From contig NZ_JAHBAY010000007.1 of the NCBI RefSeq assembly GCF_018499875.1, positions 124,001-188,000 of the forward strand: a stretch of DNA of 64,000 bases, in the 5' to 3' direction. The notes beneath the pieces are model-generated. The model was not told where the DNA came from. It searched no databases and saw only the letters and a program-made list of their open reading frames with translations. Made by a program: the position numbers and the translations under genes. Origin of the DNA: Kineosporia corallincola (GTDB lineage: Bacteria; Actinomycetota; Actinomycetes; Actinomycetales; Kineosporiaceae). Below, in pieces: positions 49,797 through 58,488 of this stretch (position 1 is its first letter; every line of letters begins with the position of its first letter).

Positions 49797-52403
49797 ATGG
49801 GAAGCCCGAAATCCGCCGTCGACGGTCTCGAAGCCCGCTGGGGCGAGACCTGGGAGCGCGAAGGCACGTACCGGTTCGACCGTACGCGTGAGCGCTCTGA
49901 GATCTACTCCATCGACACGCCTCCGCCGACCGTAAGCGGCTCCCTCCACGTCGGGCACGTCTTCAGCTACACGCAGACCGACGCCATCGCCCGCTACCAG
50001 CGCATGTGCGGCCGCGAGGTCTTCTACCCGATGGGGTGGGACGACAACGGCCTGCCCACCGAGCGCCGGGTGGAGAACTTCTACGGCGTCCGGTGCGACC
50101 CGTCGGTCCCCTACGAGGAGAACTTCGCCCCGCCGGCCAAGGTCGCCTCCAAGCGGCAGGACTTCGTCGCGGTCAGCCGCCGCAACTTCGTCGAGCTGTG
50201 CGAGCAGCTCACGGCCACCGACGAGAAGGTCTTCGAGCAGCTGTGGCGCACGCTGGGGCTGTCGGTCGACTGGTCGCTGACCTACTCCACGGTCTCGCAG
50301 CGCTCGCAGAAGATCAGCCAGCGCGCGTTCCTGCGCAACTTCGAGCGGGGTGAGGCGTACTCCTCCGAGGCGCCCAGTCTGTGGGACACCACCTTCCAGA
50401 CCGCGGTCGCGCAGGCCGAGCTGGAAGACCGGGAGCGTCCGGGGGCCTACCACGACCTGCGGTTCCACCGTGCGGGCGGCGAGGGCGTCACCATCTCCAC
50501 CACCCGGCCCGAACTGCTGGCGGCCTGCGTCGCACTGGTCGCCCACCCCGACGACGAGCGCTATCAGCCGCTGTTCGGCACCACGGTCACCACGCCGGTG
50601 TTCGGCGTCGAGGTCCCGGTCGTCGCGCATCGCCTGGCCCAGATCGACAAGGGCACGGGCATCGCGATGATCTGTACCTTCGGCGACCTGACCGACGTCA
50701 TCTGGTGGCGTGAGCTGGAGCTGCCGACCCGCCCGATCGTCACCAAGACCGGCCGCATCACCTCGGAGACCCCGGCCTGGCTCACCACCGACGCGGGCCG
50801 TGAGGCCTTCGCCCAGATCGCCGGCAAGTCGATGTTCGGGGCGCAGCAGTCCACGGTCGAGATGCTGCGCGAGGCAGGCGATCTGCTGGCCGACCCGAAG
50901 CCGATCACCCACCCGGTCAAGTTCTTCGAGAAGGGCGACCGCCCGCTCGAGATCGTCACCAGCCGGCAGTGGTACATCCGCAACGGCGGGCGCTCCGCGG
51001 AGATCCGCGACGGCCTGCTGGAGCGCGGCAAGAAGCTGCACTGGACGCCGGAGCACATGCGGCACCGGTACGAGAACTGGGTCGAAGGGCTGAACGGCGA
51101 CTGGCTGGTCTCCCGTCAGCGGTTCTTCGGTGTGCCGATCCCGCTGTGGTACCCGCTCGACGCCGACGGTGAGCCGCAGTACGACAAGCCGATCGTCCCC
51201 GCCGACGGGCTGCTGCCGATCGACCCGCAGTCGCACGTCCCCGACGGTTTCACCGCCGAACAGCGCGACCAGCCGGGCGGTTTCACCGGCGACCCGGACG
51301 TCATGGACACCTGGGCCACGTCGTCGCTGACGCCGCAGATCGCCACCGGGTGGAGCGAGGACGACGACCTGTTCTCCCGCACCTTCCCGATGGACCTGCG
51401 CCCGCAGGGTCACGACATCATCCGCACCTGGCTGTTCTCCACCGTGGTCCGCAGCCACTACGAGCACGACTCGCTGCCGTGGAGCCACACCAACCTGTCC
51501 GGGTGGATCCTCGACCCCGACCGCAAGAAGATGTCCAAGTCCAAGGGCAACGTCGTCGTTCCGACCGACCTGCTGGAGCAGCACGGCGCCGACGCGGTGC
51601 GGTACTGGTCCACCAGTGCGCGGCTGGGCGTCGACACCGCGTTCGACCCGGGCCAGATGAAGATCGGCCGGCGGCTGGCGCTGAAGGTGCTCAACGCCTC
51701 GAAGTTCGCGCTGGGCTTCGGTTCCGGCAGCACCGAGGGCGCCATCACCGAGCCGGTCGACGAGGCCGTGCTGAGCCGTCTGATCACGGTCGTCGAAGAG
51801 GCCACCGCGGCCTTCGAGGCGTACGACTACTCGCGGGCCCTGCGACTCACCGAAGACTTCTTCTGGCAGTTCTGCGACGACTACCTGGAGCTGGTGAAAG
51901 ACCGCGCCTACGGTGAGGGCGCCGGGGCGCTGTCGGCCCAGACCGCCCTGCGCACGGCGGTTTCCACGGTGCTGCGGCTGCTCGCGCCGTTCCTGCCCTA
52001 CGTCACCGAAGAGGCCTGGTCCATGGCGACCTCCGAAACCGGGCAGCGGCTGCCCGGTTTCCCCGCCGGGTCGGTGCACCGGGCGGCCTGGCCCACCAGC
52101 GTGGAGATCCGCGACCTGCTGAAGGCCTCGGACGAGCCCGCCGCGGGCGAGGTCTCGGTGCTCGTAGTCGCGGCCGACGTGCTGCGCCGCATCCGCAAGG
52201 CCAAGTCCGACGCGAAGAAGTCGGTGCGCTCCGAGGTGGAGAAGGTCGTCGTCTCCGACACCACGGCCCGCATCACCGCCGTCCAGGCCGTCATCGGCGA
52301 CCTGAAGGCGGCCGGTGTGGTGGCCGAGCTGACCACCGTCGCGGTCGACGAGGCCGACGCCGGGGTCGAGGTCACGCTGCGCGAGGTCGAGCCCAGCGCC
52401 TGA
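49797..52403 (+). CDS. valS: valyl-tRNA synthetase
   Basis: An 868-residue class I synthetase that attaches valine to tRNA-Val. The HIGH motif is HVGH (residues 51-54) within PTVSGSLHVGHVFSY, KMSKS is at 578-582 in DRKKMSKSKGN, and the editing (CP1) domain includes ISTTRPELLAACVALV. The segment GRE-VFYPMGWDDNGLPTERRV distinguishes it from the usual bacterial type (which has a MDHAGIA-like segment at this place); it resembles the second, archaeal-like ValS lineage known in some bacteria. It lacks the long C-terminal coiled coil of common bacterial ValS. Whether a second valS exists elsewhere cannot be seen. Confidence 0.95.
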   Translation: MGSPKSAVDGLEARWGETWEREGTYRFDRTRERSEIYSIDTPPPTVSGSLHVGHVFSYTQTDAIARYQRMCGREVFYPMGWDDNGLPTERRVENFYGVRCDPSVPYEENFAPPAKVASKRQDFVAVSRRNFVELCEQLTATDEKVFEQLWRTLGLSVDWSLTYSTVSQRSQKISQRAFLRNFERGEAYSSEAPSLWDTTFQTAVAQAELEDRERPGAYHDLRFHRAGGEGVTISTTRPELLAACVALVAHPDDERYQPLFGTTVTTPVFGVEVPVVAHRLAQIDKGTGIAMICTFGDLTDVIWWRELELPTRPIVTKTGRITSETPAWLTTDAGREAFAQIAGKSMFGAQQSTVEMLREAGDLLADPKPITHPVKFFEKGDRPLEIVTSRQWYIRNGGRSAEIRDGLLERGKKLHWTPEHMRHRYENWVEGLNGDWLVSRQRFFGVPIPLWYPLDADGEPQYDKPIVPADGLLPIDPQSHVPDGFTAEQRDQPGGFTGDPDVMDTWATSSLTPQIATGWSEDDDLFSRTFPMDLRPQGHDIIRTWLFSTVVRSHYEHDSLPWSHTNLSGWILDPDRKKMSKSKGNVVVPTDLLEQHGADAVRYWSTSARLGVDTAFDPGQMKIGRRLALKVLNASKFALGFGSGSTEGAITEPVDEAVLSRLITVVEEATAAFEAYDYSRALRLTEDFFWQFCDDYLELVKDRAYGEGAGALSAQTALRTAVSTVLRLLAPFLPYVTEEAWSMATSETGQRLPGFPAGSVHRAAWPTSVEIRDLLKASDEPAAGEVSVLVVAADVLRRIRKAKSDAKKSVRSEVEKVVVSDTTARITAVQAVIGDLKAAGVVAELTTVAVDEADAGVEVTLREVEPSA

Positions 52404-52415
52404 CGTCACGCTCCT

Positions 52416-52451
52416 CGCGGCCCGGTTCCCCGTCAGGGGTGCCGGGCCGCG
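52416..52451 (+). terminator. terminator after valS
   Basis: A perfect 10-base stem CGCGGCCCGG (52416-52425) / complement (52442-52451), with an inner CCCC/GGGG pair and then GTGTTTCTCC. Confidence 0.8.
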
Positions 52452-52521
52452 GTGTTTCTCCACCCGCTTCTCCACCCCTGGGTCCAGGTGGAAAACCGCC
52501 GGCCGGAGCAACCTTGAGCAC

Positions 52522-53046
52522 ATGACAACGACCGAGTGGATCACCGACCTCGCCCTTCTCCTCATCGTCTTCCGCCAGCTGCGCGAGAGCCGGCTCGACG
52601 CGATGAGTTTCCTTCTCCCGCTGGGCATCATCGGCTTCGTCGCCCACCGGTACCTGACCACGGTGCCGACCGACGGCAACGACCTGGCGCTGGTCGGCAC
52701 GCTGGTGGCGGTCGGGGCGGCGCTCGGCGTCGGCGGTGGGCTCTGCACCCGGGTCCGCGCGGTGGGGGAGCACGTGCTGGTCAAGGCGGGCGCCGTCGCG
52801 GCCGTGCTGTGGGTGCTGGGCATGGGGGCGCGGATGACCTTCCAGCTGTGGAGCGAGCACGGCGGCGCCGGCACCATCGCCCGGTTCAGCGTCACTCACG
52901 ACATCACCAGTGCCCAGGCCTGGGTGGCGGCGTTCGTGCTGATGGCGCTGACCGAGGTAGTCACCCGGCTGGCCACGATCTTCGTGCGGGCCCGGCTGGT
53001 GCGGCAGGCCCCGGCCGCTGCGCGGGCCTACGCGACGACGGCCTGA
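52522..53046 (+). CDS. four-helix membrane protein, function unknown
   Basis: A 174-residue protein with four hydrophobic helices: ITDLALLLIVFRQL, SFLLPLGIIGFVAHRYL, LALVGTLVAVGAALGVGGGL and a C-terminal WVAAFVLMALTEVVTRLATIF, with VKAGAVAAVLWVLGMGARMTF between. It resembles small integral membrane proteins with conserved R/E pairs but no recognised family. It precedes a two-component system by 22 bases and may belong to the same regulon (inference). Confidence 0.65.
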   Translation: MTTTEWITDLALLLIVFRQLRESRLDAMSFLLPLGIIGFVAHRYLTTVPTDGNDLALVGTLVAVGAALGVGGGLCTRVRAVGEHVLVKAGAVAAVLWVLGMGARMTFQLWSEHGGAGTIARFSVTHDITSAQAWVAAFVLMALTEVVTRLATIFVRARLVRQAPAAARAYATTA

Positions 53047-53056
53047 GCCCGTGGGC

Positions 53057-53062
53057 TATGGT
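53057..53062 (+). promoter_or_regulatory. -10 box TATGGT, leaderless start of the histidine kinase
   Basis: TATGGT is followed by 6 bases and the GTG at 53069. Confidence 0.6.
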
Positions 53063-53068
53063 CGGGCC

Positions 53069-54244
53069 GTGCCGGTGCCCGCGATCGATTCACCGGCCGG
53101 ACCCTCCTGGCTGCCGGGTCAGCCCGGTCAGCCGGTGCAGTGGCTGGTCAGCGCGGTCGTCATGCTCGCGGCCCTGATCACCGTCCGTCCGGTCGGCACC
53201 TCCGGCTGGGGACTCGCGGTGGCGCTCCTGCTACCGGTCAACTGTCTCTTCCTGGCCTCGCGCCACCTGCCCGGATCAATGCTGCCCGACCGGGTCGCGG
53301 TGATCTGGCTCGGCGCCGGGGTGCTCGCGGCGGCCGCCCTGATGACCGCCAGCCAGGAGGGCTCGGCCTACCTGTTCGTCTACTTCCTGGCCGGGCACGC
53401 CGGTATGCGGCTGCCGGCCCGCCCGGCCCTGGCTCTCGCCGCCCTGGCCTCCGGGCTGAGCACGCTGGTGCTGCTGACCGGGCTCGGCCCGGGCAACCAC
53501 GAGGTGCCCTGGCCGGTGGGCCTCACCTTCGGGCTGCCGGTGCTGCTCGGCATGATGAACCGTCTCCAGCGCCAGGCGATGGCCTCCACCCTCGACGCGG
53601 CCCGTTCCGCCGAGCGGGCCGCCCACGCCGAGGCCCGGTCCACGGTGCTGACCGAGCGCGCCCGGATCGCCCGCGACGTGCACGACGTGCTCGCGCACTC
53701 GCTGGCCGGGGTGAACATGCAGCTGGAGCTGGCCGACGCGCTGCTGGAGGCCGGCGACCTGGACCGGGCCCGCGAGGTGACCGGCACGGCGCACGGCCTG
53801 GTGCGGGAGAGCCTGCGGCAGGCCCAGTGGACCGTGCACACCCTGCGCGAGGACGCCCTGCCCCTGGTCGGCTCGCTGCGGGCGATGGTCGAGTCGTCCG
53901 GGCACCGGCAGGGTCTGGAGGTGACCGGCGACGAGCGTGACCTGCCCGCGCCGGTGAGCCAGAACCTGCTGCGGATCGCCCAGGAGGCGCTGACCAACGC
54001 CACCCGCTACGCCCCGGGCGCCTCGGTGCGGGTGACCCTGGACTACCGGGCTGGTGAGGTGGCGCTGAGCATCGTCAACGGACCACCCCCGCGTCCGCCG
54101 GCCGCGGTGCCGGGCGGGAGCGGAATGGGACTGATCGGCATGCGTGAGAGGGTGGCGCTGCTGAAGGGCGGCATCACCGCAGGACCGATCACCGAAGGAG
54201 CGGACGTGGGTGGCTGGCAGGTCTCGGCGGTGGTGCCGGCATGA
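53069..54244 (+). CDS. sensor histidine kinase, NarL type
   Basis: A 391-residue membrane kinase with about five hydrophobic helices in the first 170 residues, a HisKA_3 domain with His205 in RIARDVHDVLAHSLAGVN, and a HATPase domain with QEALTNATRYAPGASV (N box) and GSGMGLIGMRERVALLKG (G box). It should phosphorylate the response regulator whose ATG overlaps its stop (ATGA). The input signal is unknown. Confidence 0.9.
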   Translation: MPVPAIDSPAGPSWLPGQPGQPVQWLVSAVVMLAALITVRPVGTSGWGLAVALLLPVNCLFLASRHLPGSMLPDRVAVIWLGAGVLAAAALMTASQEGSAYLFVYFLAGHAGMRLPARPALALAALASGLSTLVLLTGLGPGNHEVPWPVGLTFGLPVLLGMMNRLQRQAMASTLDAARSAERAAHAEARSTVLTERARIARDVHDVLAHSLAGVNMQLELADALLEAGDLDRAREVTGTAHGLVRESLRQAQWTVHTLREDALPLVGSLRAMVESSGHRQGLEVTGDERDLPAPVSQNLLRIAQEALTNATRYAPGASVRVTLDYRAGEVALSIVNGPPPRPPAAVPGGSGMGLIGMRERVALLKGGITAGPITEGADVGGWQVSAVVPA

Positions 54245-55161
54245 GCGACGAGACGGGGTCGGTCACGGGTTCCGGCGCTGGGCAGAGCCTTCCCCAGGCC
54301 ACGGATCAGGCCACGGATCAGGCCACGGATCAGGCCACGGATCAGGCCACGGATCAGGCCACGGATCAGGGCACGCGTCAGGCCACAGGTCAGGCCACAG
54401 GTCAGGGTGAGGCTCCGATCCGGGTGGTGGTGGCCGACGATCAGGCCGCGGTGCGGGAACCCCTGGCCGCGGTGCTCGACCTGCTCGGCGACATCGACGT
54501 GGTGGCTGCCGTGGCCGACGGCTTCGGAGTGCTCGACGTGGTGGCCGACGGCCCGGTCGACGTGGTGCTGATGGACCTGAGAATGCCCGGCCTGGACGGT
54601 ATCGAGGCCACCCGGCGTCTCGGTGAGGAGCATCCGGACGTGGCCGTGGTGGTGCTCACCACGTTCGCCGACGACGACTCGATCCTGGCCGCCCTCGGGG
54701 CCGGGGCCCGTGGCTACCTGACCAAGAACGCCGGGCGTCAGGACATCGCCCGGGCCATCCGGGCGGCGGCCGCCGGTCAGGCGGTGCTCGACCGCGAGGT
54801 GCAGGAACGGCTGCTCGCCGGCGTCCGGGCCACTACGCAGCCCCAGACCCAGGCACCACGAGACCAGCAATCCGGCCGGCCGAACCAGCCCGGCCGGCCG
54901 AACCAGCCCGGCCGGCCGAACCAGCCCGACCGGCCGTCAGACCGTCAGCCCTCCGTCCCGGAACTGCCCGCCGACCTGACACGCCGTGAGCGCGAGGTGC
55001 TTGCCCTGATCGGGGAAGGCCTTCCGAATCGCGGTATCGCTGAGAAGCTTTTTATCAGTGAGGCCACTGTGAAAACGCACATCAATAATCTCTTCGCGAA
55101 AGCCGGAATCACCGACCGGGCGGACGCGGTGCGTCGGGCGATTGCGTCCGGTCTGGCCTGA
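54241..55161 (+). CDS. response regulator, NarL family, with repeat-rich N-terminus and linker
   Basis: A 306-residue regulator. Residues ~18-55 are a tandem ATDQ repeat that precedes the receiver domain; the phospho-acceptor is Asp112 in VVLMDLRMPGLDG, with T in VLTTF and Lys in GYLTKNAGR. A linker of GRPNQP repeats (residues ~212-230) leads to the LuxR-type HTH, LTRREREVLALIGEGLPNRGIAEKLFISEATVKTHINNLFAKAG. The N-terminal extension is absent in normal NarL regulators, which begin at the receiver; the receiver starts at IRVVVADDQAAVRE. The repeats are in frame and vary only by unit copy number. It partners the preceding kinase. Confidence 0.9.
   Translation: MSDETGSVTGSGAGQSLPQATDQATDQATDQATDQATDQATDQGTRQATGQATGQGEAPIRVVVADDQAAVREPLAAVLDLLGDIDVVAAVADGFGVLDVVADGPVDVVLMDLRMPGLDGIEATRRLGEEHPDVAVVVLTTFADDDSILAALGAGARGYLTKNAGRQDIARAIRAAAAGQAVLDREVQERLLAGVRATTQPQTQAPRDQQSGRPNQPGRPNQPGRPNQPDRPSDRQPSVPELPADLTRREREVLALIGEGLPNRGIAEKLFISEATVKTHINNLFAKAGITDRADAVRRAIASGLA
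54295..54402. repeat. 12-base tandem repeat (CAGGCCACGGAT), nine units
   Basis: Six perfect copies (54295-54366) and three variants follow in frame within the response-regulator gene, encoding ATDQ units. Copy number could vary by slippage. Confidence 0.92.
54873..54926. repeat. 18-base tandem repeat, three copies
   Basis: Three perfect copies of an 18-base unit encode the GRPNQP linker of the response regulator. Confidence 0.9.
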
Positions 55162-55265
55162 AAACCGCTTCAGCTGAATTTGTTTACCGCCGATCGACGA
55201 AGCTAACTCGGGAATTCGGGGTAGTTCGCCGGGACTCGGTATGGGTATTCCTGGAGGCTGTTAAT

Positions 55266-55303
55266 TTTCCCCCGTCCTGTTCAATTCAGAATTTGGGGGG
55301 AAA
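55266..55303 (+). promoter_or_regulatory. hairpin that could hide the ribosome site of the RTX gene
   Basis: TTTCCCCC (55266-55273) pairs with GGGGGAAA (55296-55303), which includes the GGGGGG ribosome-binding sequence and ends at the GTG at 55304. The loop is 22 bases. The 55162-55303 intergenic region is AT-richer than its surroundings and carries no gene. Confidence 0.45.
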
Positions 55304-56116
55304 GTGATCCGGGGAAAGAGAATGGCCGGGCTGCTCGGGGCGTCGGTGCTGACCGCACTGGTCGGGGGACAGTTCGCGCTGTCGCAGGCGTCGGCCGCAC
55401 CCACCTGCAACGGCAAGGCCGCCACCAAGGTGACCGCCAGCCACGGCACCTTCGTCGGCACGGCCGGCGACGACGTGATCATCGGCACCGAGGGCGCGGA
55501 CCGTATCCGTGGGCTCGGTGGCAACGACACCGTCTGCGGGCTGGGTGGTGACGACGACATCGCCGGCGGCGACGGCAACGACTGGGTCTCCGGCGGCCTC
55601 GGCAGCGACAGCGTCTCCGGGGGCCTCGGCGACGACGTCATCGACGCCGGGGACGGCTACAACTCGGTGACCGGGGGCGACGGCAACGACGTCCTCACCG
55701 GTGGGGCCGACCAGGACGTGCTGAACGGGGGCGCGGGCAACGACGTGCTCGCCTCGGCCGGCGGTGACGACTGGCTCATCGCCAGCCTGGGCAACGACTC
55801 GGTGTACGCCGGGTCCGGCGACGACGACGTGTCCGGCGGCGACGGCACCGACTGGATCTACGGCGAGGACGGCGACGACTCGGTGCGCGGCGGGACCGGC
55901 GGGGACTACGTCTCGGCCGGCGCCGGGAACGACGAGGTCTACGGCGGCGTGGGGAACGACTACCTCTACGGCGAGGACGGTGACGACAAGGTGTACGGCG
56001 AGAAGGGGGACGACACCCTGTCCGGCGGCGACGGCACCAACATCGTCGAGGGCGGCTCGGGCTGGGACACGGTCGACGGCGTCCCGGACGCCCACGGCGT
56101 GGGCGCGGCGAGCTAG
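55304..56116 (+). CDS. secreted RTX-type calcium-binding repeat protein
   Basis: A 270-residue exported protein. The signal peptide MIRGKRMAGLLGASVLTALVGGQFALSQASAA is probably cut after ASAA. The mature part is nearly all RTX nonapeptide-like repeats (GGxGxDxUx): examples are GLGGNDTVCGLGGDDDIAGG, AGDGYNSVTGGDGNDVLTGG and YGEDGDDKVYGEKGDDTLSGG. Such repeats form calcium-filled beta-rolls; there is no catalytic domain and no type I secretion signal, so Sec export is likely. A Cys in TVCGLGG and one in PTCNG may pair. The alternative start is ATG 55322. Its role may be in surface adhesion or matrix (inference). Confidence 0.85.
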   Translation: MIRGKRMAGLLGASVLTALVGGQFALSQASAAPTCNGKAATKVTASHGTFVGTAGDDVIIGTEGADRIRGLGGNDTVCGLGGDDDIAGGDGNDWVSGGLGSDSVSGGLGDDVIDAGDGYNSVTGGDGNDVLTGGADQDVLNGGAGNDVLASAGGDDWLIASLGNDSVYAGSGDDDVSGGDGTDWIYGEDGDDSVRGGTGGDYVSAGAGNDEVYGGVGNDYLYGEDGDDKVYGEKGDDTLSGGDGTNIVEGGSGWDTVDGVPDAHGVGAAS

Positions 56117-56124
56117 GGCGAACG

Positions 56125-56155
56125 GCCCGGGTGACCCGCGCCGGGTCACCCGGGC
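56125..56155. terminator. strong hairpin after the RTX gene
   Basis: A perfect 14-base stem GCCCGGGTGACCCG (56125-56138) / complement (56142-56155), extended on both sides by CGAACGG...CCGTTCG. It separates the RTX gene from the phospholipase D gene. Confidence 0.85.
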
Positions 56156-56205
56156 ATGCCGTTCGAGGGGCGGAACGCCCGGCCCAGGCTTAATCTCGGC
56201 GTGAG

Positions 56206-57939
56206 ATGGATATCGACGAGAGCTCGAGAAATCCGGGCGCCGACGATCTCGACGGCCTGCCGAATGTCGACGAGGAGGGCGAGAGCGCCCCCGACATCGA
56301 CCCGGCGCCCGACATCGACGTGCCCGGTGTGGACGAACCCGAGGACCCGGCCACCCGCACCTGGTTCCTGGCGCCGAGTGAGCGCGGCAACCCGTCGTCC
56401 ACCATTGACCGGGTGCCCCGCGACGACGGCCGCGGCTGGGTCGCCGGCAACCAGGTGCGCCCGCTGATCCACGGGGCGGTCTACTTCCGGCGGCTGCACG
56501 AGGAACTCACCGCGCTGAAAGCCGGTGACCGGCTGTACTTCACCGACTGGCGCGGCGACCGGGACGAGAAGCTGCTGCCCGGCGGGCCGGCCGTCGGCGA
56601 CGTGCTGACCCGCCTGGCCCGCGACGGCGTGGACGTGAGAGGCCTGCTGTGGCGCTCACATTCAGACAGTCTGTGGTTCAGCGCCCAGCAGAACCAGCGT
56701 CTGGGCACGGAGATCAACGAGGCGGGCGGCGAGGTGCTGCTCGACCAGCGGGTGCGCCGGTTCGGCGCACACCACCAGAAGCTCTTCGTGATCCGGCACC
56801 GCGGCGAACCGGCCCGCGACGTGGCCTTCGTCGGCGGTATCGACCTGTGCTACTCGCGCCGTGACGACGCCGGTCACCAGGGCGACCCGCAGCAGGCGCC
56901 GATGGACGCGCGCTACCGGGGCCGGGCGCCCTGGCACGACGCCGCCCTGGAGCTGCGCGGCCCGATCGTCGGTGACCTGCTGCGCACCTTCATCGAGCGC
57001 TGGGACGACCCGACCCCGCTGGACCGGCGCACCCCCTACCGGATGGCCGTGCAGCGTCGTGCCCACATGCCCCGGCACCCGCAGAAGCTGCCGGAGTCGT
57101 TCCCCGACCCGGAGCCTTCCGGCCGGCACGCCGTGCAGGTTCTGCGCACCTACGGCGCCAAACGGCCACGGTACCCGTTCGCCGAGAACGGCGAGCGCAG
57201 CGTGGCCCGGGCCTACGAAAAGGCGTTCCGGAAGGCGAAGAGCCTGATCTACGTGGAGGATCAGTATCTCTGGTCGGAGGTGGTGGCGGCCGGTATCGCC
57301 GACGCGCTGCACCGTTCGCCGCAGCTGCGGGTGATCGCGGTGGTGCCGCGGTATCCCGACCAGAACACGCCCGCCAACCGGCTGGGCCAGATCCAGGCCA
57401 TTCGCCTGCTGAAACAGGCCGCACCGGAACGGTTCGCGGTGTACGACCTGGAGAACACCCAGGGTGTGCCCATTTACGTGCACGCCAAGGTCTGCGTGGT
57501 CGACGACGTCTGGATGACCTGTGGCTCCGACAACTTCAACCGCCGTTCGTGGACCAACGACAGCGAACTCACCTGTGCCGTGCTCGATCCGCAGCTGGAT
57601 TCCCGTGAGCCGCGGGATCTTTCGGCCGACGGCGACGGGGCCCGCCGGCTGCCCCGGGACGTCCGGCTCGCCCTGTGGGCCGAGCACCTGGGGCTACCGG
57701 TGGACGACGAGAACCTGCTCGACCCGGTGCGGGCCTTCGACCTGTGGGCCCGCACCGCGAAGGACCTGGACGACTGGCACGCGGCCGGGCGGCAGGGTGA
57801 GCGGCCGCCGGGGCACGCCCGGGCGCACCACCCGCAACCCGTCGGCCGGCTCACCCGGCTGTGGGCCGGGCCGTTGTACCGCACCGTGTACGACCCCGAC
57901 GACCGGCCCCGGCGGCTGCGCCCGAAACCCGAGTTCTAG
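56206..57939 (+). CDS. phospholipase D-family protein
   Basis: A 577-residue protein with two HKD-type catalytic motifs. The first is AHHQKLFVIRH, followed by the family Asp in DVAFVGGIDL. The second is VHAKVCVVDDVWMTCGSDNFNRRSW. An acidic N-terminal stretch (DDLDGLPNVDEEGESAPDIDPAPDID) precedes the domain, and the C-terminus is Arg-rich. It has no signal peptide, so it probably acts in the cytoplasm or on the inner membrane face. Phospholipid hydrolysis or transphosphatidylation (cardiolipin-like synthesis) is the family role. Its stop shares CTAG with the convergent NUDIX stop. Confidence 0.9.
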   Translation: MDIDESSRNPGADDLDGLPNVDEEGESAPDIDPAPDIDVPGVDEPEDPATRTWFLAPSERGNPSSTIDRVPRDDGRGWVAGNQVRPLIHGAVYFRRLHEELTALKAGDRLYFTDWRGDRDEKLLPGGPAVGDVLTRLARDGVDVRGLLWRSHSDSLWFSAQQNQRLGTEINEAGGEVLLDQRVRRFGAHHQKLFVIRHRGEPARDVAFVGGIDLCYSRRDDAGHQGDPQQAPMDARYRGRAPWHDAALELRGPIVGDLLRTFIERWDDPTPLDRRTPYRMAVQRRAHMPRHPQKLPESFPDPEPSGRHAVQVLRTYGAKRPRYPFAENGERSVARAYEKAFRKAKSLIYVEDQYLWSEVVAAGIADALHRSPQLRVIAVVPRYPDQNTPANRLGQIQAIRLLKQAAPERFAVYDLENTQGVPIYVHAKVCVVDDVWMTCGSDNFNRRSWTNDSELTCAVLDPQLDSREPRDLSADGDGARRLPRDVRLALWAEHLGLPVDDENLLDPVRAFDLWARTAKDLDDWHAAGRQGERPPGHARAHHPQPVGRLTRLWAGPLYRTVYDPDDRPRRLRPKPEF

Positions 57940-58421
57940 GAGGAGGGAGTGGTCTGCCGGCGGACCGCCTCGGTCAGCCTGGCCAGGATCGGCACCTGCC
58001 CCTTGACCAGTTTGGTGGCCGCGGTCGGCAGGTCGAACCAGCCGGCCCGGTCCATCTCCGGGAACCACTGCACGGTGCCGGAGCCGCGCGGCCACTCCAT
58101 CTCGAACAGGTTGCTGGAGAACGTGGTGACGTCGTGGTCGCCGTGCACCGCGAAGGTCGTGATCACCTTGCCGCTCGGCTGTTTCGTGTCGCCCAGCTCC
58201 AGGTAGGGGCCCTCCGGGGCGGGGGAGCCCAGCTCCTCGTGGAACTCCCGGCGGGCCGCGGTCAGGGCGTCCTCACCGGGCTCGAACAGGCCCTTCGGGA
58301 TCGACCAGGCATGGTCTTCCTTGTGCGCCCACAACGGCCCGCCCATGTGCGCGATCAGCACCTCGAGATCGCTGTTCGGGTCGAACCGGTACACCAGCAT
58401 CGCTGCGCTTCTGCTCACCAC
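57936..58421 (-). CDS. NUDIX hydrolase
   Basis: A protein of 161 residues with the NUDIX box (GX5EX7REUXEEXGU): the helix-loop-helix begins GLFEPGED and continues to REFHEELG. It removes a nucleoside diphosphate-linked group; the substrate is unknown. Start: GTG 58421, 7 bases after a CATGAT box; ATG 58433 or 58430 would be the longer alternatives. The stop overlaps that of the convergent phospholipase D gene. Confidence 0.88.
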   Translation of the reverse strand: MVSRSAAMLVYRFDPNSDLEVLIAHMGGPLWAHKEDHAWSIPKGLFEPGEDALTAARREFHEELGSPAPEGPYLELGDTKQPSGKVITTFAVHGDHDVTTFSSNLFEMEWPRGSGTVQWFPEMDRAGWFDLPTAATKLVKGQVPILARLTEAVRRQTTPSS

Positions 58422-58488
58422 GGGCGCCATCATGCCCGACCCACCTGGGGCCCTCCCCGGCCCGGGTGTCGTCCGGACGTCTGTTCAC

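Noticed and set aside
49446-52895. An 1149-residue minus-strand frame opposite valS.
   Set aside because: It is antisense to valS, which has HIGH and KMSKS motifs; no similarity to any protein is visible.
54295-54402. CRISPR-like array.
   Set aside because: The units are directly adjacent 12-mers with no spacers and are in frame inside a response-regulator gene.
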